A stretch of DNA of 64,000 nucleotides from Sagittula stellata E-37 (GCF_039724765.1 NZ_CP155729.1:3233501-3297500); one strand, 5' to 3'; shown: positions 33,826-42,541, numbered from the stretch's first letter. The notes: generated from the sequence alone by a model not told the origin. A program made the numbers and translations.

Positions 33826-34950
33826 ATGACACTGACAAACCCCGATCCCAAAGGCACCTTCCTCGCCCGCGTCCTGCGCCCTGGCATGGGCCCCTGCATC
33901 GCGCGCCTCGACGGCGACACGCTGGTGGACATCACCTCGAAGACTGCGCCGACGATGCGCGACCTGCTCGAACTCGACGACCCGCTGGCCCATGTCCGCG
34001 CGGCGGACGGCGAACGCTTCGCCACCCTCGCCGACCTCGGCCCCGACGGCCCGGCGCTGCTCGCGCCCTGCGACCTGCAGGTGGTCAAGGCCTCCGGCGT
34101 CACCTTCGCGCAGTCCATGGTCGAGCGCGTGATCGAGGAACAGGCCGCCGGCGACCCCGACCGCGCGGAGGCAATCCGCACAAGGGTCGGGCGGATCATC
34201 GGCGACAGCCTCGCGGGCCTCGTGCCCGGGTCCGAGAAAGCGGCGGAGGTCAAGAAGGTCCTGCAGGCCGAGGGCCTCTGGTCCCAGTACCTCGAGGTCG
34301 GCATCGGGCCGGACGCCGAGGTCTTCACCAAATGCCCCACCCTCGCCGCCGTGGGCCATGGCGCCGATGTGGGGCTCCACCCCATGTCGCGCTGGAACAA
34401 CCCCGAACCGGAGGTGGTGCTGGCCGTCACCTCGAAAGGCGACATCGTCGGCGCGACGCTCGGCAACGACGTCAACCTGCGCGACGTGGAGGGCCGCTCC
34501 GCCCTGCTTCTGGGCAAGGCCAAGGACAACAACGCCTCCGCGTCGGTCGGGCCCTTCCTGCGGCTCTTCGACGAGACCTACGGCATGGCGGACGTCGAAT
34601 CCGCCGAACTGACCCTGACCGTCAAGGGCGAGGACGGCTACACGCTCAACGGCCGATCCTCTATGTCGAAGATCTCGCGCCCGCCCGCCTCCATCGTCGG
34701 GCAGACCATCGGCGGGCATCATCAGTACCCGGACGGTTTCTTCCTCTACCTCGGCACGCTCTTCGCGCCGACCGAGGACCGCGACACGCAGGGCCAGGGC
34801 TTCACCCACAAGGTCGGCGACGTGGTGACCATTGCCGAACCGAAGCTGGGGGCGCTGACCAACACCGTGCGGCTGTCAACCGACTGCCCGCCGTGGACCT
34901 TCGGCGTGGCCGCCCTGATGCGCAACCTCGCACAAAGGGGGCTTCTGTGA
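33826..34950 (+). CDS. FAH-fold enzyme, 2-keto-3-deoxy-pentonate dehydratase-like
   Basis: At 374 residues this FAH-family protein is longer than ordinary hydrolases. It has the pattern of 2-keto-3-deoxy-arabonate dehydratases (KdaD/AraD1-type): KASGVTFAQSMVER, NNPEPEVVLAVTSKG with the metal acids, GNDVNLRDVEGRSALLLGKAKDNNAS, and the C-terminal GGHHQYPDGFFLYLGTLFAPTEDRD. Such enzymes remove water from 2-keto-3-deoxy-pentonates to give 2-oxoglutarate semialdehyde. No semialdehyde dehydrogenase is seen in the window, so another hydrolase or lyase role is possible. The start at 33826 has GGAAAG upstream; an open extension runs through the hairpins and is not coding. Its stop overlaps the kinase start (GTGA). 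Confidence 0.8.
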   Translation: MTLTNPDPKGTFLARVLRPGMGPCIARLDGDTLVDITSKTAPTMRDLLELDDPLAHVRAADGERFATLADLGPDGPALLAPCDLQVVKASGVTFAQSMVERVIEEQAAGDPDRAEAIRTRVGRIIGDSLAGLVPGSEKAAEVKKVLQAEGLWSQYLEVGIGPDAEVFTKCPTLAAVGHGADVGLHPMSRWNNPEPEVVLAVTSKGDIVGATLGNDVNLRDVEGRSALLLGKAKDNNASASVGPFLRLFDETYGMADVESAELTLTVKGEDGYTLNGRSSMSKISRPPASIVGQTIGGHHQYPDGFFLYLGTLFAPTEDRDTQGQGFTHKVGDVVTIAEPKLGALTNTVRLSTDCPPWTFGVAALMRNLAQRGLL

Positions 34951-35861
34951 ACTTCCTCTCCATCGGAGAAATCATGGTCGAACTGGCCCCGGCGGGCGAA
35001 GGGCTGCTGCGGCAGGGCTTTGCCGGGGACACCTTCAACACGGCGTGGTACGCCCGCCGCCTGCTGCCGCCGGGCTGGACGGTGAGCTATGGCACGGTGA
35101 TCGGCGAGGACGCGGTCTCCGACGACATGGCCCGCTTCATCGCGGGCGAAGGCCTGTCGACCGATGCCCTGGCCCGCCACCCCGACCGCACCGTCGGTCT
35201 TTACATGATCTCGCTGAAGGACGGCGAGCGCAGCTTTTCCTACTGGCGCGGGCAGTCGGCGGCAAAAACGCTGGCGGACGATCCGGTACGGCTGGCGGAC
35301 ATGCTGAAGGGCCGCGACACCATCCATTTCTCCGGTATCACGCTGGCGATCCTGCCGTCCGACGCACGCCGCGCCTTCTGCGACGCGCTCGCCACCGCAC
35401 GGTCAGACGGCGCACACGTCAGCTTCGACACCAATCTCAGGCCCCGCCTTTGGGAAAGCCCGGACGCCATGCGTGACGGCCTGACGCTCGGCGCCTCCGT
35501 CGCCGACACCGTGCTGCCCTCCTTCGACGAGGAACAGACCGTCTTCGACGACACGACGCCCGAGGACACCATCGCGCGCTATGCCAACGGCGGCGCCACC
35601 TGCGTCGCGGTCAAGAACGGCGGCGCGGCGGTGACCGCCTGGGCCGCCTCCGAAGGCAGTGCCGAGATCGCCCCGCCCCGCGTCGCGCAGGTCGTGGACA
35701 GTACGGCGGCGGGCGACAGCTTTGCCGCCGGGTTCCTCTGCGCCCGGGCCGAAGGGGCGTCTGCGGCCGAAGCGGCCCACCGCGCGGCGGACCTCGCCTC
35801 GCGCGTTATCCAACATCGCGGCGCCCTTGCGCCCGCCATCTTCACGGGAGACGAGACATGA
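34947..35861 (+). CDS. PfkB-family sugar kinase, 2-keto-3-deoxygluconate kinase-like
   Basis: The 304-residue kinase starts with GTG at 34947, overlapping the stop of the FAH gene. It has the N-terminal FLSIGEIMVELAP, the glycine-rich AGDTFNTAWYARRL, and the C-terminal PfkB signature DSTAAGDSFAAGF with catalytic aspartate. KDG kinases share the GEIMVEL and FDTNLRPRLW segments. It would phosphorylate a 2-keto-3-deoxy acid or related sugar and open a phosphorylated branch beside the oxidative steps. The ATGA overlap with the next gene shows tight coupling. Confidence 0.85.
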   Translation: MNFLSIGEIMVELAPAGEGLLRQGFAGDTFNTAWYARRLLPPGWTVSYGTVIGEDAVSDDMARFIAGEGLSTDALARHPDRTVGLYMISLKDGERSFSYWRGQSAAKTLADDPVRLADMLKGRDTIHFSGITLAILPSDARRAFCDALATARSDGAHVSFDTNLRPRLWESPDAMRDGLTLGASVADTVLPSFDEEQTVFDDTTPEDTIARYANGGATCVAVKNGGAAVTAWAASEGSAEIAPPRVAQVVDSTAAGDSFAAGFLCARAEGASAAEAAHRAADLASRVIQHRGALAPAIFTGDET

Positions 35862-36820
35862 ACATCCTCATCATCGGCGGCGCAGGCGTCGTCGGCAAGA
35901 AACTCGCACGCGCGCTTGCGGCAAAAGAAACGCTGCGCGGCAAGGAGATCACCAAACTGACGCTGGCCGACATCGGCGACGCCGAGACGATCGACGCCCC
36001 CTTCCCGGTCGAGACCGCGCGCTGCGACATCACCGATCCGGCCTCCGTCGCCAACGTGATCACCGGGGACACCGACGTGATCTACCTGCTGGCTGCCGTG
36101 GTTTCCGCCCATGCCGAGGAAGACTTCGACTTCGGCTACAAGGTCAACATGTTCGGCACGCTGAACGTGCTGGAGCGCTGCCGTGCGCTGGGGACGAAGC
36201 CCGTGCTGGTCTTCACCTCCTCCATCGCCGTTTTCGGCGGCGAGGTGCCGCAGCCGTTCCACGACCATTCCGCGCTCAACCCGCAGATCAGCTACGGCGC
36301 GCAGAAGGCCATCGGCGAGCTGCTGGTCAACGACTACACCCGGCGCGGCTTTGTCGACGGGCGCGGGTTCCGGCTGCCGACGATCTCCGTCCGGCCCGGA
36401 AAGGCCAACCGGGCGGCCTCGTCCTTCATGTCCTCCATCTTCCGCGAGCCGCTGCAGGGCCAGGAAGCGGTCTGTCCGGTCGACGAGGCGTTCCCGCATT
36501 TCTACCTGTCGCCGCGGCAGTGCGCGCTGAACCTCGTGACGGGCGCCGAGATCCCGGCGGAAGACCTCGGGCTCTGCCCGACCATGACAATGCCGGGCCG
36601 GGTCTGGACGATCCGCCAGATGATCGACGCGATGACCGCCGTCGCCGGGCCCGAGCCGGCCAAGCTGATCCGCTGGGAGGAACAGCCCGAGATCGCGCAT
36701 ATCCTGAAGGGCTGGCGACTGGACGTCCGCCCGCAGAAAGCCGAGCGCCTGGGCCTGAAGGCAGACGACAGTTTCGAGGACAACATCCGTTACTTCCTGG
36801 AAGAGGACATCGCGCGCTGA
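35858..36820 (+). CDS. denD: NAD-dependent epimerase/dehydratase, D-erythronate dehydrogenase-like
   Basis: The 320-residue extended SDR matches DenD, which oxidises D-erythronate at C2 to 2-oxo-tetronate. It has the Rossmann loop IIGGAGVVGKKLARAL, Ser in SSIAVFGG, the active pair Y..K in SYGAQKAIGELLVNDYTRRG, and the family VRPGKANRAASSF and HFYLSPR segments. In known DenD clusters an isomerase (OtnI), kinase (OtnK) and aldolase (OtnC) follow; none of those is seen here, so the true substrate may be a different acid. It overlaps the kinase by 4 bases. Confidence 0.82.
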   Translation: MNILIIGGAGVVGKKLARALAAKETLRGKEITKLTLADIGDAETIDAPFPVETARCDITDPASVANVITGDTDVIYLLAAVVSAHAEEDFDFGYKVNMFGTLNVLERCRALGTKPVLVFTSSIAVFGGEVPQPFHDHSALNPQISYGAQKAIGELLVNDYTRRGFVDGRGFRLPTISVRPGKANRAASSFMSSIFREPLQGQEAVCPVDEAFPHFYLSPRQCALNLVTGAEIPAEDLGLCPTMTMPGRVWTIRQMIDAMTAVAGPEPAKLIRWEEQPEIAHILKGWRLDVRPQKAERLGLKADDSFEDNIRYFLEEDIAR

Positions 36821-36877
36821 CCCGGCGCGCGCCCCCGACCGGTCCAGAGATCCGATACACCCCGAAAGGAGTGCTGC

Positions 36878-37633
36878 ATGCCCGATTTTGCCATCTACCC
36901 GAGCCTGAAAGGCAAGTCCGTCCTCGTCACAGGAGGCGCCTCCGGCATCGGCGCCGAGATCGTGAAGGCTTTTGCCGCGCAGGGCGCGCGCGTGGGCTTC
37001 GTCGATTTCGACGAAAAGACCGCCGAGGCGCTTGTCGCGGAGACCGAGGGCGAACTGGCCTTCGAACCCTGCGACCTGCGCGACATCGACCAGCTCCGCG
37101 CGGCATTCGCCCGGATCGCCGACCGCATCGGCGCGCCGACAGTGCTGGTCAACAACGCCGCCCGCGACGACCGCCACGGCTGGGAGGACGTCACGCCCGA
37201 ATACTGGGACGAACGCTTTGCCACCAACTTCCGGCACATGTTCTTCGCCATCCAGGCGGTTGTGCCCGGCATGATCGAGGCCGGTGGCGGGTCGATCGTC
37301 AACATGGGGTCGAATTCCTGGTGGGAGAAATCCACCGGCATGCCCGCCTACACCGCCGCCAAGTCCGCGGTGCACGGGCTGACGCGCTCCTCGGCCAAGG
37401 AGTTCGGCAAGCACCGCATCCGGGTGAACGCGGTGGTGCCGGGCTGGGTCATGACGGAGCGCCAGAAAGAGCTCTGGACCACGCCGGAGAAGCTGGAGGA
37501 GCATCTGAAGGGCCAGTGCCTGCCAGACCTGATCGAGCCGGTCTACCTCGCCCGCATGGTGCTGTTTCTCGCCTCGGACGATTCCGCCATGTGCTCGGCC
37601 AGCAATTTCTTCGTCGAGGCCGGATCGGTCTGA
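36878..37633 (+). CDS. SDR-family sugar 1-dehydrogenase-like
   Basis: This 251-residue SDR resembles the D-xylose/L-arabinose/galactose 1-dehydrogenase group. It has TGGASGIGAEIVKAF, LVNNAARDDRHGWEDVTPEYWD, the FRHMFFAIQAVVPGM and MGSNSWWEKSTGMPAYTAAKSAV active-site segment, and the C-terminal CSASNFFVEAGSV. These enzymes make the aldonolactone from the free sugar, the entry step of non-phosphorylative pathways. It follows denD by 57 bases with GAAAGGAG upstream, and is the last gene of the operon, ahead of an intergenic repeat element. Confidence 0.83.
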   Translation: MPDFAIYPSLKGKSVLVTGGASGIGAEIVKAFAAQGARVGFVDFDEKTAEALVAETEGELAFEPCDLRDIDQLRAAFARIADRIGAPTVLVNNAARDDRHGWEDVTPEYWDERFATNFRHMFFAIQAVVPGMIEAGGGSIVNMGSNSWWEKSTGMPAYTAAKSAVHGLTRSSAKEFGKHRIRVNAVVPGWVMTERQKELWTTPEKLEEHLKGQCLPDLIEPVYLARMVLFLASDDSAMCSASNFFVEAGSV

Positions 37634-37642
37634 GGCGAGGCG

Positions 37643-37712
37643 GAGGGGGGCGCCGCCCCCCTCTTGGCCTGACGGCCAATTCACCCCCCGAGGTATTTTC
37701 CGCCAAGATGAA
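37643..37712 (+). repeat. dispersed intergenic element, copy 2
   Basis: Hairpins GAGGGGGGC-GCC-GCCCCCCTC (37643-37663) and TTGGCC-TGAC-GGCCAA (37664-37679) are followed by the tail CCCCCGAGGTATTTTC and CCAAGATGAA (37685-37712). It lies 10 bases after the stop of the sugar-dehydrogenase-like SDR. The rest of the spacer to 37927 shows no gene. Confidence 0.7.
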
Positions 37713-37926
37713 GGCAGGGGGCAGTTTGATGCCAGAAGAGGGCGCGCCTGCCGGGGACGTTTTTTGGCGCGTGGTGGGCCCGTTTCAGCCTTCGCGCAGG
37801 GGGCGCCACCCGGATTCCTTGTGTGGGCGCGTGTCCGGTTCATTGGCCGGGCCCGCAACCGGGCCTTGCCGCTTGCCGCGCCCGACGGGGGGCAGCGCCA
37901 CTTCGGAGCGCCGCCGCCGCGCGGTG

Positions 37927-38865
37927 TCAGTTGACCGGGGTGACGAGATCCTTGCCTTCGAGGAAGGCGGTGACGTTGGCCAGTTGCAGCTCGGCCATGG
38001 CGCGGCGGGTTTCCACCGTGCCGGACCCCTGGTGCGGCTGCAGGTGCACGTTTTTCAGCTTGCGCCAGCGCGGGTCGATGTCGGGTTCGTTCAGGAAGAC
38101 ATCGACCGCCGCGCCGCGAAGCCGGCGCTTTTCCAGCGCATCGAGCAGCGCGCCCTCGTCCACCGTCGTTCCGCGCGAGATATTGACCACAACGCCTTCG
38201 GACCCCAGCGCGTCCAGCGCCTCGGGACCGACGAAATTGCGGGTCTCCTCGCCGCCCACCAGCGCGATCACCAGCCAGTCCACCGCGCCCGCCAGCGAGA
38301 CGACGTCGGCGTGGTAGGTCCAGCCCGGCGTCTCCTTTTCGGAGCGGGCGAAGTAGTGGATGTCCATCTTGAAGGCCGCCAGACGGTCCGCGATCTCGCG
38401 CCCGATGCGGCCCAGGCCCACGATGCCGACGGTGCCGCCCGACATCTTGCGGTTCAGCGGCAGCGATTGCTGCGCCCATCCGCCGGAGATGGTGAGCGCA
38501 TGACCGCGCACCATGTCGCGCGAGAAGGCCAGCATCATGCCCACGGCCAGGTCTGCCACATCGTCGTTCAGCACGTCGGGCGTGTTCGTCACCGCGACAC
38601 TGCGGGCCGCGGCCGCGTCCACGTCGATGGCGTCGTAGCCCACGCCGAAGTTGGCGATCAACCCGAGGTTGGGCAGCGCTTCCATCGCTTCGGCGCCGAA
38701 GGGGGCATGACCCTTGAAGGCCACCGCCCGCACCTCGGTCCGCAGCGTGGTGTCCATGCCGGCGATGTCCTCGGGGGACCCCACGAAGGCTGCCGCATGG
38801 GCGCCGGCGAGACGCCCGCGCTCTTCCTCGGTGAATGCGTTTCCGACGATCAGCAGATTGGTCAT
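37927..38865 (-). CDS. D-isomer-specific 2-hydroxyacid dehydrogenase
   Basis: The 312-residue enzyme has the NAD loop GIVGLGRIGREIA and the catalytic trio in NISRGTTVDEGAL (Arg), DVFLNEP (Glu) and LQPHQGSGTVETR (His). It is probably a glyoxylate/hydroxypyruvate or other 2-keto acid reductase. It overlaps the aminotransferase gene by 4 bases (ATGA) and is translated after it, suggesting that the two enzymes handle the same 2-keto acid. Confidence 0.88.
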   Translation of the reverse strand: MTNLLIVGNAFTEEERGRLAGAHAAAFVGSPEDIAGMDTTLRTEVRAVAFKGHAPFGAEAMEALPNLGLIANFGVGYDAIDVDAAAARSVAVTNTPDVLNDDVADLAVGMMLAFSRDMVRGHALTISGGWAQQSLPLNRKMSGGTVGIVGLGRIGREIADRLAAFKMDIHYFARSEKETPGWTYHADVVSLAGAVDWLVIALVGGEETRNFVGPEALDALGSEGVVVNISRGTTVDEGALLDALEKRRLRGAAVDVFLNEPDIDPRWRKLKNVHLQPHQGSGTVETRRAMAELQLANVTAFLEGKDLVTPVN

Positions 38866-40055
38866 ATGGTCGTTTCCTTTCTGGCTTCCAGCAGTCCGCG
38901 AATGCGCCGCAGGGCCTCTTGTATATTCTCGGTCGAATTGGCGTAGGAGAAGCGCAGGTAGCCCTCTCCGTACGCGCCGAAGGAAGTGCCGGCGACCGTG
39001 GCCACGCCTCCTTCCTCAAGGAACAGCGTCTGCGCCTCCATGGCGGACAGCCCTGTCCCCTCGATGTTGGGGAAGGCGTAGAACGCGCCCGCCGCATCGG
39101 CGCAGCGCACCCCCGGCAGCGCGTTCAGCCCGTCGACGATCACCTTGCGGCGGGCATCGAAGGCGTCGTTCATCGCGGCGACCCCGTCCTGCGGGCCTTC
39201 CAGCGCGGCGATGCCGGCGAACTGCGTCGCGGCGTTCACGCACGAGTGGTCGTTGACGCAGAGCCGCGTGACATGCTCCACCAGTTGTTCCGGCCAGACC
39301 GCGTAGCCCAGCCGCCAGCCGGTCATTGCGTAGCGTTTGGACCAGCCGTCCAGCACGATCAGCCGGTCGCGGATCTCCGGGTATTGCAGCAGCGAGACGT
39401 GTTCGCGCCCGCCATAGAGCATCGTCGAATAGATCTCGTCCGACAGGATCGCGACGTGGGGGTGTTCTGCCAGACCTGCGACCAGCTTGTCGACCTCTTC
39501 CTTCGGCGTGACCCCGCCGGTGGGGTTCGCGGGCGAGTTGATGATGATCAGCCGGGTCGCGGGGGTGATCTGGGCCAGCACCTCCTCGGCGGAGAAGGCG
39601 AAGCCGTTCTCCTCCTTCAGGGCCATGGGGACGGCCTTGGCGCCGCTGTAGCGGATCACCGACTCGTAGATCGGGAAGCCGGGGTTTGGATAGATGATCT
39701 CCGCCCCCGGTTCGCCGAACATCAGGACGGCAAAGAACATGGTGGGCTTGCCGCCCGGCACCACGACCACGTGGTCCGGGTTCACCTCGACGCCATGGCG
39801 GACGTTCAGGTCGGCGGCCACGGCCGAGCGGAGCTGCGGCAGGCCGTTCGCCGGCGTGTAGCCGTGGGCGCCGTCATGCAACGCCTTCACCGCCGCCTCG
39901 ACGATGTGGTCGGGCGTGCGGAAGTCGGGCTGGCCGATCCCGAGGTTGATGATGTCCCGGCCCTGCGCCGCCAGCGCACCCGCGCGGGCCAGCACCACGA
40001 AAGCCGATTCAGTTCCCAGCCGCGACATCCCCGCGGCAAGCGTCAGTTGCGCCAT
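38862..40055 (-). CDS. class I/II PLP-dependent aminotransferase
   Basis: The 397-residue protein is an aspartate-aminotransferase-fold enzyme, with NLGIGQPDFRTP at the N-terminus, the segment NSPANPTGGVTPKEE, and PLP lysine K240 in GWSKRYAMTGWRLGY. Amino donor and acceptor are not evident. The ATG at 40055 follows GGGGGAGGACAC; another ATG 18 bases upstream lacks a site. Its promoter region is shared with the ABC importer and holds a GGTATACC core. Confidence 0.86.
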   Translation of the reverse strand: MAQLTLAAGMSRLGTESAFVVLARAGALAAQGRDIINLGIGQPDFRTPDHIVEAAVKALHDGAHGYTPANGLPQLRSAVAADLNVRHGVEVNPDHVVVVPGGKPTMFFAVLMFGEPGAEIIYPNPGFPIYESVIRYSGAKAVPMALKEENGFAFSAEEVLAQITPATRLIIINSPANPTGGVTPKEEVDKLVAGLAEHPHVAILSDEIYSTMLYGGREHVSLLQYPEIRDRLIVLDGWSKRYAMTGWRLGYAVWPEQLVEHVTRLCVNDHSCVNAATQFAGIAALEGPQDGVAAMNDAFDARRKVIVDGLNALPGVRCADAAGAFYAFPNIEGTGLSAMEAQTLFLEEGGVATVAGTSFGAYGEGYLRFSYANSTENIQEALRRIRGLLEARKETTI

Positions 40056-40096
40056 GTGTCCTCCCCCGGCCATCGCCTCGCGGCCGTTCGGAAATC

Positions 40097-40106
40097 TGGT
40101 ATACCG
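40097..40106. promoter_or_regulatory. GntR operator-like site, aminotransferase/ABC importer region
   Basis: TGGTATACCG keeps 9 of 10 bases of the TGGTATACCA core, 42 bases before the aminotransferase start. A weaker match CGGTATACAC lies at 40339-40348, just before the importer. Both could link the importer to the GntR regulon with lower affinity. Confidence 0.5.
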
Positions 40107-40195
40107 CTTTGCCCGGGTTTGAAAGCCTCTCGGCCCGGACGGGGACGGCCTGCAGCCTTGATAATTTCTTGCATTCGGCAGCAGGAATTCCTTCA

Positions 40196-40218
40196 GCCAT
40201 GAAAGAATCTATCATGGC
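40196..40218. promoter_or_regulatory. inverted repeat in the ABC importer promoter region
   Basis: GCCATGA, nine bases, TCATGGC lies in the 334-base divergent spacer 40056-40389, which holds no gene. It may be an operator for a regulator outside the window. Nearby GGAATTCC (40183-40190) is another small palindrome. Confidence 0.35.
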
Positions 40219-40389
40219 GAGAAGTGGAACGCCTTGCCGTTGCGTCCACCCGTCGTTAGCGATAGCAATGCGCGGGTGACAGGGTGTCGCGGCGCTGCTA
40301 ACGTCCCGATGTTCCGTTCCGCCAAGGGAGGGCGAGGACGGTATACACGGCCCGCCAAAGGGCCGGACAACAGTTGGAGGAGACTATCC

Positions 40390-41301
40390 ATGAAGAATAT
40401 CCTGCTCGCGGCCACCGCCGTTGTGGCGCTTGCTGCGCCGGCATTTGCCGAGCGTTACGTGATGATCACCCACACCCAGGGCACCGACCCGTTCTGGCCG
40501 GTCGTCGAGAAGGGTGGCAAGGACGCCGCCGCCGCCGTGGGCGCCGAACTGGAATACAACTACGACGCCTCCGGTGACATGTCCGCGATGGCCAAGCTGA
40601 TCGAGGCCGCCGCCGCGACCCAGCCGGACGGCATCATCGTCTCGCTGCCGGACGCCGATGCGCTTGGCGGCGCGATCAAGGGTGCGGTCGATTCCGGCAT
40701 CCCCGTCATCACCATCAACTCCGGTCTTGAGGCCTCGAAGGAGGTCGGCGCGCTGATGCACATCGGCCAGCCCGAGAAACTGGCAGGCGAGGCCGCAGGC
40801 AAGCGCGCCAAGGAAGAAGGCGTGACCAAGCCGCTCTGCCTCAACCAGGAAGCCTACAACACCGCGCTGGCGGACCGTTGCCAGGGCTACTTCGACGCGA
40901 TGGGCATGGACCTGAACATGATCGACGTGTCGAACGACGTGGCGCAGATCAAGACCCGCACCGCCGCAGCCCTGCAGGCGGACGAGTCGATCGACGGCCT
41001 GCTGGCCACCGGCCCGCACGTCTGCGAAGCCGCCGCCGCGGCGGTCGCGGAAGTGGGCGCCGACGTGCACCTGTCCTGCTTCGACCTGTCGCCGGGCGTG
41101 ATGGACCTGATCGAGGCGGGCGACGTCGCCTACACCATCGACCAGCAGCAGCGCCTGCAGGGCTACCTGCCGGTGATCTTCCTGCACCTCTACAACACCA
41201 ACGCGGGCATGCTGCCGGGCTCTGACGTGCCCTCCGGCCCGGGCTTCGTCGATGCGTCGAACGCAGCCGACGTGGCGGACCAGGCCGGTGTGAACCGCTG
41301 A
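40390..41301 (+). CDS. sugar ABC transporter substrate-binding protein
   Basis: The 303-residue periplasmic protein has a signal peptide (MKNILLAATAVVALAAPAFA, cut before ERYVMITH) and the Peripla_BP_4 fold of ribose/fructose-type binding proteins, with THTQGTDPFWPVVEKGGKDAA, GIIVSLPDADALGGAIKGAV, and IPVITINSG. The gene order binding protein, permease, single-domain ATPase is that of the FrcBCA fructose/ribose importer, but here the likely ligand is the sugar degraded by the island. A perfect hairpin follows, which would keep its transcript in excess. Confidence 0.9.
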   Translation: MKNILLAATAVVALAAPAFAERYVMITHTQGTDPFWPVVEKGGKDAAAAVGAELEYNYDASGDMSAMAKLIEAAAATQPDGIIVSLPDADALGGAIKGAVDSGIPVITINSGLEASKEVGALMHIGQPEKLAGEAAGKRAKEEGVTKPLCLNQEAYNTALADRCQGYFDAMGMDLNMIDVSNDVAQIKTRTAAALQADESIDGLLATGPHVCEAAAAAVAEVGADVHLSCFDLSPGVMDLIEAGDVAYTIDQQQRLQGYLPVIFLHLYNTNAGMLPGSDVPSGPGFVDASNAADVADQAGVNR

Positions 41302-41330
41302 GGATCCAGCACTGTTTGTGAGATGACAAC

Positions 41331-41374
41331 AGGGGGACAGACGGACAACCGCCTGTCCCCCTTCTTGCAAGAAG
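41331..41374 (+). terminator. hairpin and palindrome between binding-protein and permease genes
   Basis: AGGGGGACAG pairs perfectly with CTGTCCCCCT (41331-41340 and 41353-41362), and the second arm runs into the palindrome CTTCTTGCAAGAAG (41361-41374). This probably protects or partly ends the binding-protein message. Confidence 0.6.
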
Positions 41375-41425
41375 ACCTTCCCCGTCGCGCGAGGACGGGA
41401 CCCAAACACATAAAGGGGGGACAGG

Positions 41426-42541
41426 ATGTCTGATCGCAGCGAAGCGGACAGGCTTGTAAAGGAATCCGGGCTTCAAAGGCTGCTCCGGCGGCCCGAAGTC
41501 GGCGCATTCAGCGTGATGCTGGTGATCGTTGTGGCGCTCGCCATCGCTTCGGATTTCAAAGCCTTCAATCCGCTCGGCCTCAAGAACAACATCGCCATCA
41601 TCGCACAGTACGGCATCATCGCCACCGGCGCCGCCGCCTTGATGATCGCGGGCGAATTCGACCTTTCCATCGGGTCGATGATCGGCTTCACCGGGATGAT
41701 CATGGCGATGGTGCTGAAATACGGCTTCCTGCCACTGGGCATCGCGCCCGGCAGTCCCGTCGCCGCCTTCCTCATCGCGCTGGTGACGGCGCTATTCATC
41801 GGCTGGGTGATCGGAACCATCGTGGTCCGCTCGGGGCTGTCGTCCTTCATCGTGACGCTTGCCTTCCTGTTCTTCCTGCGCGGCGCGACCGAGGCATCCT
41901 ACCGGCTCATCAACCAGTCCACGCAGATCTCCGGCCTGCAGGACTTCAAGGAAACCTCGTGGTTCGCCAACATCCTCGGCGGCGAGGTCTTCGGCTGGTT
42001 CTACGACGCGTGGTTCATGCTGGGCGGCAACCTGAACCGGCGGGGCGAACAATGGGTGACCGGCTTCGACGCCCGTTTCCTGTGGTGGCTGGTGATCGCG
42101 GGTGTGGCGTGGTTCATCCTGTCGCGCACGCAGCTTGGCAACTGGATCTACGCCACCGGCGACGACAAGAACGCGGCCCGCGCCAACGGCGTGCCGACCA
42201 ACAAGGTCAAGATCGGCCTGTTCATGTTCACCGCCTTCTGCGCCACCATGTTCGCCGCCTGCCAGGTGTTCGACACCAACACCGCGGACGCCGCCAAGGG
42301 CAACCTTCTGGAGCTGTTTGCCATCGCCATCGCCGTCGTCGGCGGCACGCTGATGACCGGCGGCTTCGGTTCGATCCTCGGCGTGGCCTTCGGGGCGATC
42401 ACCGTGGGACTGGTGGCAAACGCCGTGTTCTTCATCCCGTGGATCGACGGATCGTGGTTCCGCGTCTTCGTGGGCACCATCCTGCTGGCCGCGGTCTTTG
42501 CCAACGAACGCATCCGCAAGCGCATCACGGGGGGCATATGA
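41426..42541 (+). CDS. sugar ABC transporter permease (RbsC/FrcC type)
   Basis: The 371-residue membrane protein belongs to the branched-chain/ribose permease family (BPD_transp_2). Helices start at residue about 28, with the conserved GAAALMIAGEFDLSIGSMIGF loop and the EAA-like segment YATGDDKNAARANGVPTNKVKIGLF that contacts the ATPase. The start at 41426 follows AAGGGGGGACAGG. It ends in ATATGATG, where a tiny frame begins before the ATPase gene. Confidence 0.9.
   Translation: MSDRSEADRLVKESGLQRLLRRPEVGAFSVMLVIVVALAIASDFKAFNPLGLKNNIAIIAQYGIIATGAAALMIAGEFDLSIGSMIGFTGMIMAMVLKYGFLPLGIAPGSPVAAFLIALVTALFIGWVIGTIVVRSGLSSFIVTLAFLFFLRGATEASYRLINQSTQISGLQDFKETSWFANILGGEVFGWFYDAWFMLGGNLNRRGEQWVTGFDARFLWWLVIAGVAWFILSRTQLGNWIYATGDDKNAARANGVPTNKVKIGLFMFTAFCATMFAACQVFDTNTADAAKGNLLELFAIAIAVVGGTLMTGGFGSILGVAFGAITVGLVANAVFFIPWIDGSWFRVFVGTILLAAVFANERIRKRITGGI

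Noticed and set aside
37643..37712. The GGGGGCGCCGCCCCC elements as transposon ends or MITEs
   Set aside because: There are no terminal inverted repeats around the whole unit and no target-site duplications. The constant part is at one end only, and copies follow stop codons.
35579..39097. A 1172-codon minus-strand frame and a similar 1095-codon plus-strand frame across 35659-38946
   Set aside because: Both run across several well-supported genes on either strand and have the composition of high-GC shadow frames.
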